Positions 7,001-12,346 of a stretch of 12,346 nt of DNA are shown one piece after another. The position numbers were made by a program, and so were the translations under genes. The notes beneath the pieces were generated by a model. That model was not told the origin of the DNA, made no database searches, and saw only the letters and a list, made by a program, of their open reading frames with translations. Where the stretch lies: NCBI GenBank assembly GCA_934538895.1, contig CAKTCH010000022.1:1-12346 (forward strand), read 5' to 3'. Source of the DNA: an uncultured Alphaproteobacteria bacterium. Its GTDB lineage: Bacteria > Pseudomonadota > Alphaproteobacteria > Micavibrionales > Micavibrionaceae. The stretch's first letter is position 1; the number at the start of each line of letters is the position of its first letter.

Positions 7001-8840
7001 CACGTTCAACCATATGCATATCTTTATCGATCCGGCACCGGACGCCGCCGTGACGTTCAAGGAACGCCAGCGCCTGTTCAGGGAAGTCAAAGGCTGGGAT
7101 GCTTATAACGAAAAGCTGCTGTCCAAAGGTGGCCGCATCTATAGCCGTTCGGAAAAAAGCCTGACGCTGACGCCGGAGATCCGCAAGCTCTACGACATCG
7201 ACAAGGATAAAGTATCGCCGCCGGAACTGATTCAGGCGATGCTGCGCAAAGACGTCGATCTGCTGTGGTTCGGCGGCATCGGCACCTATATTAAAGCGAC
7301 AGCTGAAACCCATGGCGAAGTCGGCGACAAGGGCAACGACGCGCTGCGTGTGAACGCCTGCGACATCAAGGCAGCCGTCATCGGTGAAGGCGCGAACCTG
7401 GCGCTGACACAAAACGCCCGCGTGGAGCTGGGCCTGAAAGGCGTCCGCCTGAATGCCGATTTCATCGACAACTCTGGCGGCGTCGATTCATCCGACCATG
7501 AAGTCAACATCAAGATTCTGATGACTGACATCATGACCAGCGGCAAGCACAGCATGGATACACCCAGGCGTAACAAGCTGCTGGCCGGCATGACCGACGA
7601 AGTGGCAAGCCTGGTGCTGCGTCACAACTACCAGCAAACGCAGGGTATCAGCCTGATGGAAATGCAGGCCGCCGATCAGGTAGCCGCCCATATCGCCCTG
7701 ATGCACGATCTGGAACGCACGGCTAATCTCGACCGCAAGCTTGACGGCCTGCCCGCCGATCAGGCGCTGCTCGATCGCCAGCGCGAAGGCAAAGGCCTCA
7801 CCCGCCCCGAACTCAGCATGTTGCAGGCCTACGCCAAGATCCAGTTTGCGCGTGACCTGCTGGCGACGGACATACCGGATCACGCGGACATGCAGGATGA
7901 CTGGCTGGTGGATTATTTCCCGCAGCCGCTGCGCAAACCCTACCGCACGGAAATTCTGCGCCACCGCCTGCGCCGCGAGATCGTCGCCACGAACCTGTCG
8001 TTCCAGATGATCAATCGCATGGGCCCCACTTTCGTCGATAGCATGATCGCCAGAACAGGCGCTTCGAGCGCCGACGTCGCTCGTGCGTGGATTATCGTCG
8101 TCAACGCCTTCTGCCTGCAAGATCTCTGGGCCGATATCGAAGCGCTGGACGGCAAGGTATCCGGCCAGGTGCAACTGGCCGCCCTGCGCGAAATCAGCCG
8201 TACCGCCGAACGCGAAACGCTGTGGTTCCTCACGCGTCTGGGCCGGAAGCCCGATATCAAACGCGATGCCAGCTTCCGCGACGGCATCCTCGACTACGTG
8301 AAAAATATCGAAAACGTCATGACGCCCAGACGCCGTGAACTGATCGACGCCCGCACCGCCGAGTTGCTGCAGGACGGCCTGCCGAAAGACATGGCCCGCC
8401 GCATCGCCACCATCCCGATGCTGGGCGCCGCCTGTGACGTCATCCGCATCGGTAACGAGTGTAAAACCGATGTCGTGACCACGGCCCGCACCTACTTCGA
8501 AGTAGGCGAATATTTCCGTACCAGCCCGATGCGCGCCAAAGCCCGTGCCTTGCGCTCCGACGATCGCTGGGCCGCCGAAGTCATCAGCAACGTGGTTGAT
8601 CGCCTGTACGACGTACAAAGCGCCCTGACCATCCGCGTGCTGAAAGATCAGGCTAAAGGCAGCAAAGCCAAAGCAGGCAAGAAAGACACCATCAGCCTGC
8701 TGACAGCATGGCTGAACACACGCGGTCTCGAGATCACCAACATCGAACAAATCCTGCTGGATGTAGAAAAGACCACCGTGCCGGAAATTTCGATGCTGAT
8801 CGTGGCGGAACAGCGCATCCGCTCTTTGGTCGAAGCCTGA
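4083..8840 (+). CDS. gdhB: NAD-specific glutamate dehydrogenase, large (180-kDa) class
   Basis: Catalyses oxidative deamination of glutamate to 2-oxoglutarate and ammonia with NAD+, mainly a catabolic role. At 1585 residues it fits the 180-kDa class described in Streptomyces and Pseudomonas. The roughly 700-residue N-terminal part corresponds to the regulatory ACT-like and helical region. The catalytic core holds RGGIRWSDRHEDFRTEVLG (780-798), MKTQQVKNAVIVPMGAKGGF (800-819) with K801 and K816 as active-site candidates, and the Rossmann segment VIGVGDMAGDVYGNGM (948-963). A long helical C-terminal part follows, ending near EQRIRSLVEA. The start is accepted because AAGG (4074-4077) lies just upstream and no better in-frame start is visible. 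The gene stands alone between the divergent SRAP gene and a strong terminator. Its frame is open throughout. The symbol follows Pseudomonas usage. Confidence 0.97.
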   Translation: MSRSKASAVKSKPRSVTVSNVEKDFFSKVPAEDRVLLNDADRKDVAKRHADMAAHRKSGKGIIQVGIMGTGAKARTVIDIVNEDMSFLVDSVAAEIVRHGKVISLLLHPILQGAKGLESHMHIALDTVLTQAMMDDLAASLECVLRDVRAATSEWRAVRDKVKECQPALRLAPPSWPENDPEEFTAFLDYIYNDNFTLLGCRAYKFARGKTTIVKDSGLGLLNENIVPPYIGEGGNDGLPVDLLLANNELPPLLVTKLGKKSTVHRAVPLDAITVRQFDRNGNVTGAYLFIGLFTSVTYSRSIDDIPYLRRKANVVMERSGFKPGSHDYKALRHILEKYPRDEIFQIKLPRLLKTSLSILSLQERQRIALYTRKDVFKRFISCLVYVPRDRYDTRLRVKLGQILEAEFKGTCGNFYTTLDDSPLARVMYIINIGPGSVTEYRTSTIEAKLQEAGRLWSEKLTDALQSRLDDDQAITAIVQHYGHAFPVGYQETYKPKQTLHDIAKIDDALSGERLALDLYKDYTCETHQVRLKMYHKDKPIVLSDVLPLLENMGLRTVSELPFAVKPGDGDQTVWIHDFSLDMKDGHAPAFDKKAVETKAKFEEAFTRIWYGDMENDSLNRLVLSAGLDYRDITVMRAYVRYLRQTANPFGKLYIETALTKHPFISRLIIDLFKAWFDPAKQKESAARGVSLNKAIEDALQHVDSLDEDRILRSVCGLVNATLRTNFFQKDEDGKPKEWLSLKLNSHAISDLPEPKPFREIFVYSPRVEAVHLRSDWISRGGIRWSDRHEDFRTEVLGLMKTQQVKNAVIVPMGAKGGFVVKQPPKEGGRPAYLKEGVECYKIFVRGMLDITDNSKGGKVIPPKNVVRRDQDDPYLVVAADKGTASYSDTANALSIEYGHWLGDAFASGGSAGYDHKGMGITARGAWESVKRHFREMGRDIQKEPFTVIGVGDMAGDVYGNGMLLSPHINLIGTFNHMHIFIDPAPDAAVTFKERQRLFREVKGWDAYNEKLLSKGGRIYSRSEKSLTLTPEIRKLYDIDKDKVSPPELIQAMLRKDVDLLWFGGIGTYIKATAETHGEVGDKGNDALRVNACDIKAAVIGEGANLALTQNARVELGLKGVRLNADFIDNSGGVDSSDHEVNIKILMTDIMTSGKHSMDTPRRNKLLAGMTDEVASLVLRHNYQQTQGISLMEMQAADQVAAHIALMHDLERTANLDRKLDGLPADQALLDRQREGKGLTRPELSMLQAYAKIQFARDLLATDIPDHADMQDDWLVDYFPQPLRKPYRTEILRHRLRREIVATNLSFQMINRMGPTFVDSMIARTGASSADVARAWIIVVNAFCLQDLWADIEALDGKVSGQVQLAALREISRTAERETLWFLTRLGRKPDIKRDASFRDGILDYVKNIENVMTPRRRELIDARTAELLQDGLPKDMARRIATIPMLGAACDVIRIGNECKTDVVTTARTYFEVGEYFRTSPMRAKARALRSDDRWAAEVISNVVDRLYDVQSALTIRVLKDQAKGSKAKAGKKDTISLLTAWLNTRGLEITNIEQILLDVEKTTVPEISMLIVAEQRIRSLVEA

Positions 8841-8860
8841 GAGCCCATAAGAACCGAAGG

Positions 8861-8889
8861 AAATCCCCGCAAATTGCGGGGGTTTTTTA
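8861..8889 (+). terminator. Rho-independent terminator of gdh
   Basis: CCCCGCA (8865-8871) pairs with TGCGGGG (8875-8881) around a 3-nt loop, followed by GGTTTTTT... on the plus strand (the T-run is 8883-8888). It begins 20 nt after the gdh stop codon. The A-rich left flank gives some symmetry, but the T-run clearly favours plus-strand termination. Confidence 0.9.
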
Positions 8890-8903
8890 TAAGTATTTAA
8901 TAA

Positions 8904-8940
8904 ATGGCACGCCATGATAGGTAAGCTTGACCTCGTCAAG
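8904..8940. promoter_or_regulatory. Two short perfect dyads upstream of the PIN-domain gene
   Basis: ATGGC-AC-GCCAT (8904-8915) and CTTGAC-CTC-GTCAAG (8926-8940) lie 10 nt apart in the 60-nt gap between the gdh terminator and the PIN gene. The second overlaps the first three bases of the AAGGGA ribosome site (8938-8943), so as RNA it could limit translation. As DNA, both could be operator halves. An AT-rich stretch (8886-8904) that could hold a -10 element lies just upstream. Confidence 0.35.
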
Positions 8941-8949
8941 GGAACAAAA

Positions 8950-9546
8950 ATGTCAAAAAGATTCATCCTGATCGACTATGAGAATATCCAGCCCGCTATC
9001 GCCGCTTGTGCCACGGATGAGAACACCCATATCCTTATCTTTGTCGGGGCCAGGCAAGGGCGGATCAAATTCGACATTGTCGCCAGCTTGCAGAAATTCG
9101 GCAGCAGAGCCGAGTATATAAAAATAAAAGACAGCGGCGAGAACGCGCTCGATTTTCACATCGCCTATTATATCGGCCTGATCGCCGCCTTGACCGCAGA
9201 CACGCATTTTCTCATCGTCTCGAAAGATAAAGGCTTCGATCCGTTAGTCGCACACCTGAAAGAAAAGAAAATTGACATACGCCGTATCGAAAACTTAAAC
9301 AATCTCGCCGCTGCCAGAGCCAGGCCAACCCGCACAAGTAAGATCGGCATCGTCATCGAAGGATTGGAAAAACGCGGTGCCTCGAAACCAAAAACTTTGA
9401 AGACCTTGGCCAGCACTATCAACGCCATGTTTCAAAACAAGCTTGCCGCCAACGACGTGCAAAACCTCATCAAGGCCCTGCAACAGAAAAAATATATCGA
9501 GATCAAAAACGCAAAAATATCGTATCCCGATAATCCGGCACGCTAA
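8950..9546 (+). CDS. PIN/NYN-like domain protein with probable C-terminal winged helix
   Basis: Putative metal-dependent ribonuclease of the PIN-like superfamily; no specific substrate is known to me. The N-terminal ~120 residues show FILIDYEN (5-12) with D9, then DSGENALDFH (61-70) with D61 and D68, and the SKDKGFDPL segment (91-99) with D93 and D97, matching the acidic clusters of NYN/LabA-type nucleases. After a basic linker (about 122-131), residues about 135-195 read as three helices and a hairpin (SKPKTLKTLAS, NKLAANDVQNLIKALQQKKYIEI), most like a winged-helix nucleic-acid-binding domain. The start at 8950 was chosen over 8914 because AAGGGA lies 6 nt upstream and the motif-bearing strand begins at once. 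Base content is lower in GC than gdh. It ends tail to tail with ubiA, overlapping by 3 nt of coding sequence. No antitoxin-like partner is adjacent. Confidence 0.85.
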   Translation: MSKRFILIDYENIQPAIAACATDENTHILIFVGARQGRIKFDIVASLQKFGSRAEYIKIKDSGENALDFHIAYYIGLIAALTADTHFLIVSKDKGFDPLVAHLKEKKIDIRRIENLNNLAAARARPTRTSKIGIVIEGLEKRGASKPKTLKTLASTINAMFQNKLAANDVQNLIKALQQKKYIEIKNAKISYPDNPAR

Positions 9547-10439
9547 AACGCCGCCACCAGCAGTAAGATAAACCCAAAATCACGGTTTGATCTGAAGAAT
9601 TTGAGTGAACTGGCCGGGTTGTTCATATCCCAAGCCTTCACCTGCCATGCCAGATGCGCAGCGCCTGCCAGCAGCAATACGCCCGATAGCCCCACACCGC
9701 CGATCAGGAAACCCAATGCAATCAGAATAAACGCAACCACATAAAACCCCGCTACCCATACCTTGCTGGCGGCGCCGAATTTGCGTGCCGTTGATCGTAC
9801 ACCAATCAGTGCGTCATCATCTTTATCCTGATGGGCGTATATGGTGTCGTAGCCAAGCGTCCATAAAATGCCGCCGATATAAATCAGCGCTGCCGGTAAA
9901 CTGACAACACCCGTCACCGCCGCCCAGCCCATCAGCGCCCCGAAGTTGAAAGTGATGCCGAGGAAAAATTGCGGCCACCATGTCACGCGCTTCATCAGCG
10001 GATAACTGAAAATCAAGGGCAAGGTCAGAATACCCAACAAGATCGCTACAAACGGCAACTGCACCAGAATTCCCAAACCGATCAAAAGCAAAACAGCAAG
10101 AAAGCCCAGCGCCTGTTTTACGCTCACCGCACCCGAAGCCAAAGGCCGCGCCTTTGTACGCTCCACCGCCCGGTCGAAATCACGGTCCCACAAATCATTG
10201 ACCACGCAACCGGCACCGCGCATGACAACGGCACCCACACCGAACAGTAGGAACAGCCAAGCATCGGCCGCATTCATGCTCAACCAACCACCCGAAGCCA
10301 GCGCAATCGCCCACCACCCCGGCAGCAGCAGCAGCCATGTCCCGATCGGGCGGTCAAGCCGCATCAGAAGCGCATAAGGCTGCCAGCGCCGCGGTAATCT
10401 TGAAATCCAGCCCTGATAGATGATATCGGTATGACTCAT
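9543..10439 (-). CDS. ubiA: 4-hydroxybenzoate polyprenyltransferase
   Basis: Inner-membrane enzyme attaching the polyprenyl tail to 4-hydroxybenzoate in ubiquinone synthesis. The 298-residue product has the two aspartate-rich motifs that bind Mg-diphosphate: NDLWDRDFDRAVERTKARPL (81-100) and YDTIYAHQDKDDD (197-209), followed by IGVRSTARKFG. About eight hydrophobic helices alternate through the chain, as in the family. The second motif and the RTKARPLASGAVS sequence favour UbiA over haem O synthase despite nearby coxB. The start at 10439 is preferred over an in-frame ATG at 10457 because an AGAGAG purine run lies just before it (10446-10453), and the upstream ATG falls inside an intergenic repeat. 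The stop codon overlaps that of the opposing PIN gene, so neither gene has room for its own terminator between them. Confidence 0.95.
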   Translation of the reverse strand: MSHTDIIYQGWISRLPRRWQPYALLMRLDRPIGTWLLLLPGWWAIALASGGWLSMNAADAWLFLLFGVGAVVMRGAGCVVNDLWDRDFDRAVERTKARPLASGAVSVKQALGFLAVLLLIGLGILVQLPFVAILLGILTLPLIFSYPLMKRVTWWPQFFLGITFNFGALMGWAAVTGVVSLPAALIYIGGILWTLGYDTIYAHQDKDDDALIGVRSTARKFGAASKVWVAGFYVVAFILIALGFLIGGVGLSGVLLLAGAAHLAWQVKAWDMNNPASSLKFFRSNRDFGFILLLVAAF

Positions 10440-10453
10440 GATATTCTCTCTTC

Positions 10454-10525
10454 TCATCCCAAGCGTAGCCGAGGGATCTTTACAAGTCGAGAGCAGGCCA
10501 GATCTCCCGGCTGCGCCCGGGATGA
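10454..10525. repeat. Palindromic intergenic repeat between ubiA and rsmE
   Basis: Two 26-nt arms (10454-10479 and 10500-10525) are inverted copies, 21 of 26 positions identical, separated by 20 nt. All five differences are transitions, and two of them keep G-T pairing. Each arm also has its own small hairpin: ATCCC (10456-10460) with GGGAT (10473-10477) on the left, and CCCGG pairing with CCGGG on the right. It fills most of the gap between the divergent ubiA and rsmE starts. The structure resembles REP/PU-type intergenic palindromes common in Proteobacteria. No transposase or flanking target duplication is visible. Confidence 0.75.
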
Positions 10526-10556
10526 CAAGCCATAAAAAATCGCCGATAGTGAAACC

Positions 10557-11279
10557 ATGAACAACGACTTTTCCAAATCACCGCGCCTGTATGTGAGCGC
10601 AGATTGCGCAGCAGGTTCCAGTGTGACCCTGCCCGCACCGCAAGCCCATTACCTGAAGAATGTCATGCGCGCGCCCATTGGGTCGCCGGTGCGGCTGTTC
10701 AATGGCCGCGACGGCGAATGGCACGCCGCCATTACGCTGCTGGACAAGAAAAAGGTTGTGCTGACGCTTGAATCACAAATCCGCCCGCAACCGGAACCCC
10801 GCCGCCCGATGCACCTGCTGTGCGCGCCGATCAAGAAAGCCCGGATGGAATGGCTGATCGAAAAAGCGGTGGAGCTGGGCGCAACCGACCTGCATCCCGT
10901 CATCACGCATCACACCGAAGTCCGCGACATCAACACCGAACGCACCCGCGCCCAGATCGTCGAGGCCGCCGAGCAATGCGAACGCCTCGATATTCCGGCA
11001 TTGCATGACATAATGCCCTTAAAGGCAAAGCTGGCCATCTGGCCTCAAGACATCCCGCTGCTGATCGCGCTGGAACGTGCCGATGCCCCCCTCCTTGCCC
11101 GCGCCGTGCCAGAAACCGGACCATTGGCCTTCCTGATCGGCCCGGAAGGCGGCTGGAGCGCCGAAGAACGTGAATTCCCCGGAAATCTGCCATTTTTAAA
11201 ACCTGTCTCGCTCGGTCCGGATATATTGCGCGCCGAAACTGCCGCCCTCTACACGCTGGTCGCGGCACACTTATTATAA
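10557..11279 (+). CDS. rsmE: 16S rRNA (uracil-1498-N3)-methyltransferase
   Basis: SAM-dependent methyltransferase modifying U1498 of 16S rRNA in the assembled 30S subunit. The 240-residue protein begins with a PUA-like RNA-binding part (about 1-75), with the family's LYV and HYLKNVMR segments, and continues with a SPOUT knot domain. Recognisable motifs are KKARMEWLIEKAVELGATDLHPV (93-115), EAAEQCERLDIP (137-147 region), LIGPEGGWSAEE (193-204) and SLGPDILRAETAAL (218-231), the last two forming the SAM-binding knot. The ATG at 10557 follows a purine-containing but weak ribosome site (GATAGTGAAACC). It is divergent from ubiA across a palindromic repeat, and 147 nt upstream of coxB. Length and motifs are normal. 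Confidence 0.95.
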   Translation: MNNDFSKSPRLYVSADCAAGSSVTLPAPQAHYLKNVMRAPIGSPVRLFNGRDGEWHAAITLLDKKKVVLTLESQIRPQPEPRRPMHLLCAPIKKARMEWLIEKAVELGATDLHPVITHHTEVRDINTERTRAQIVEAAEQCERLDIPALHDIMPLKAKLAIWPQDIPLLIALERADAPLLARAVPETGPLAFLIGPEGGWSAEEREFPGNLPFLKPVSLGPDILRAETAALYTLVAAHLL

Positions 11280-11426
11280 TATATAAGGAAACAGGAGCTT
11301 TTCATACCGGTCTGCCACTCCCTAACACCCTTGCACATATAGGGTTTTTAGGTGTATCAAGGGGCTGAAAGCGGCCTCGGACCGGGACCGTGTGTAGAAG
11401 CTTCAACCGTTCGCGATACTATAACC
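11280..11426. other. rsmE-coxB intergenic region with possible hairpin and weak promoter
   Basis: This 147-nt gap contains an imperfect stem: CCTAACACCC (11321-11330) opposite GGGTTTTTAGG (11342-11352), around an 11-nt loop. It lacks a following T-run, so it is a poor terminator. TTGCAC (11331-11336) and TATCAA (11355-11360), 18 nt apart, could be a weak promoter for the coxB operon. I see no RNA gene or small coding region with a convincing ribosome site. Confidence 0.25.
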
Positions 11427-12272
11427 ATGAAAAAAGATACTCTCTGGCTCGTTCTGGCTACTCTGGCTGCCGCTTTCACGCTGTTTGCCGCCCCCGCTTT
11501 CGCCTCTTCCGGCATGGCGCCTTACCAGTTGGGCTTCCAGGAATCGGTAAGCCCGGTCGCCGATCGCATTCATGAATTCCATAACATGCTGCTCTGGATT
11601 ATTTCCGGCATTACCCTGTTTGTTTTGGTGCTGCTGGTGGTCGTTATGGCCCGCTTCAACGAACGCGCCAACCCCAGGCCCAGCACGACCACGCACAACG
11701 TGCCTCTGGAAGTCGTGTGGACGGTCGTGCCGGTGCTAATCCTGATTATCGTCGCCGTGCCATCTTTGAAACTGCTGTATTTTACCGACCGCGTCGAGAA
11801 CGCGGAACTAGTCGTGAAAGTCACCGGCAACCAGTGGAACTGGGACTTCGAATACCCGGACCATGGTGAACTGAGCTACAAATCCATCATGATCGCCGAA
11901 AAGGATATAGATATATCCAAAGGCCAGCATCGCCTGCTCTCCGCTGACTATCCAATGGTGATCCCGGTCGATACCACCGTGCAATTCATCATCACCGCCA
12001 GCGACGTGCTGCACAGTTTCGCCGTGCCCGCTTTCGGCATCAAGGTAGACGCGGTTCCGGGCCGCCTGAATGAAACATGGGCCAAAGTGACCCGCACCGG
12101 CACTTACTACGGCCAGTGCTCGGAGCTGTGCGGCAAGGATCACGCTTTCATGCCGATCGAAATCCGCGTCGTGCCGAAGGAAGACTTCACCGCCTGGATC
12201 GAAGCCGCCCAGACGAAACTGATCACCTACGACGAATTCGCAGCTGGCCGCACAGCCGCGATCGCCGAATAA
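11427..12272 (+). CDS. coxB: Cytochrome c oxidase subunit II
   Basis: Carries the CuA centre that accepts electrons from cytochrome c and passes them to subunit I of the aa3-type oxidase. The 281-residue form begins with a signal peptide (MKKDTLWLVLATLAAAFTLF, probable cleavage after AFA at 26). Two transmembrane helices follow at about 54-75 and 97-119, then a periplasmic cupredoxin domain. The aromatic QWNWDFEY (136-143) and the full CuA ligand set are present: H196, C231, E233, C235, H239 and M242. An in-frame GTG at 11352 would add 25 residues before the signal peptide. The 11427 ATG was chosen because it places the signal peptide at the N-terminus, although its Shine-Dalgarno is poor. 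It lies 25 nt upstream of ctaD, as in a usual oxidase operon. Confidence 0.96.
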   Translation: MKKDTLWLVLATLAAAFTLFAAPAFASSGMAPYQLGFQESVSPVADRIHEFHNMLLWIISGITLFVLVLLVVVMARFNERANPRPSTTTHNVPLEVVWTVVPVLILIIVAVPSLKLLYFTDRVENAELVVKVTGNQWNWDFEYPDHGELSYKSIMIAEKDIDISKGQHRLLSADYPMVIPVDTTVQFIITASDVLHSFAVPAFGIKVDAVPGRLNETWAKVTRTGTYYGQCSELCGKDHAFMPIEIRVVPKEDFTAWIEAAQTKLITYDEFAAGRTAAIAE

Positions 12273-12297
12273 TTTTATAGTAAGAGGACTAAGTTCT

Positions 12298-12346
12298 ATG
12301 GACGCCGCACACACGACAGGTCACGACACCCACCACGACGATCATC
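12298..12346 (+). CDS. ctaD: Cytochrome c oxidase subunit I, N-terminal fragment cut by the window edge
   Basis: Only 16 complete codons are present (MDAAHTTGHDTHHDDH), preceded by AGAGGA (12283-12288) at 9-nt spacing. A histidine-rich, soluble N-terminal tail is common in alphaproteobacterial CtaD proteins. The position right after coxB is the standard place for subunit I, which holds haem a and the haem a3-CuB site. The residues seen contain no catalytic motif, so the call rests on context plus the His-rich start. Confidence 0.75.
   Translation, partial: MDAAHTTGHDTHHDDH

Noticed and set aside
6135..8966. Long antisense open frames opposite gdh (6135-7412 and 7488-8966, 425 and 492 codons)
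   Set aside because: They mirror the strongly GC-biased third positions of gdh, have low-complexity His/Ala/Val/Asp-rich translations with no motifs, and the second runs through the terminator. gdh itself is complete and motif-rich.
8950..9546. PIN protein as toxin of a toxin-antitoxin pair or core of a defence island
   Set aside because: The flanking genes are gdh and ubiA, no small antitoxin-like frame adjoins it, and no other defence gene is visible. It is kept only as an open question.
9543..10439. Could the prenyltransferase be haem O synthase (ctaB), given the nearby oxidase genes?
   Set aside because: The YDTIYAHQDKDDD motif and the RTKARPLASGAVS sequence are those of UbiA, and the gene is on the opposite strand with rsmE between it and coxB.
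1..12346. CRISPR arrays, tRNA or rRNA genes, insertion sequences, prophage genes
   Set aside because: No regularly spaced direct repeats, tRNA-like cloverleaf, transposase motifs or phage protein signatures were seen when reading through the window.

Overview
The window looks like ordinary chromosomal core of an alphaproteobacterium. Pointers are a 180-kDa-class NAD-glutamate dehydrogenase of about 1585 residues, the closely spaced coxB/ctaD start of an aa3-type oxidase locus, a ubiA-rsmE neighbourhood, an HPPD-type tyrosine pathway and a BdhA-type 3-hydroxybutyrate dehydrogenase. GC content is moderate to high. The genus cannot be fixed from the sequence alone. No phage genes, transposase, CRISPR array, tRNA or rRNA are visible, and no gap between genes exceeds 300 bases.

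Layout: (1) On the minus strand, hppD and a fumarylacetoacetate-hydrolase gene form a two-gene unit 3 nt apart. They supply the second and last steps of tyrosine/phenylalanine breakdown. Homogentisate dioxygenase and maleylacetoacetate isomerase are not in the window and may lie beyond base 1. (2) Divergent from these, bdhA is followed after 14 nt by a small three-helix membrane protein of unknown function. The hppD-bdhA gap holds two inverted repeats and a plausible hppD promoter. (3) A SRAP (YedK/HMCES) gene on the minus strand overlaps the end of the membrane-protein gene by 35 nt. A near-LexA-box lies just before its start codon. (4) The very long gdh gene follows on the plus strand and ends in a clear Rho-independent terminator. 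(5) Next is a PIN/NYN-type putative nuclease with a probable C-terminal winged helix, AT-richer than its neighbours. It overlaps ubiA tail to tail by 4 nt. (6) ubiA (minus) and rsmE (plus) diverge across a 72-nt palindromic intergenic repeat. (7) coxB and the first 16 codons of ctaD close the window.

How the parts may work together (inference): tyrosine transamination produces glutamate and 4-hydroxyphenylpyruvate. HPPD and FAH lead to fumarate and acetoacetate. BdhA interconverts acetoacetate with 3-hydroxybutyrate, and GDH returns glutamate to 2-oxoglutarate and NADH. The NADH enters a respiratory chain that needs UbiA-derived ubiquinone and the CoxB/CtaD oxidase. This is shared carbon flow, not evidence of one regulon.

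I found no convincing new multi-gene system. The best second-look items are the PIN-winged-helix gene with paired dyads at its start, the palindromic repeat between ubiA and rsmE with a possible fragment upstream of gdh, the two dyads between hppD and bdhA, and the possible LexA site at the SRAP gene.
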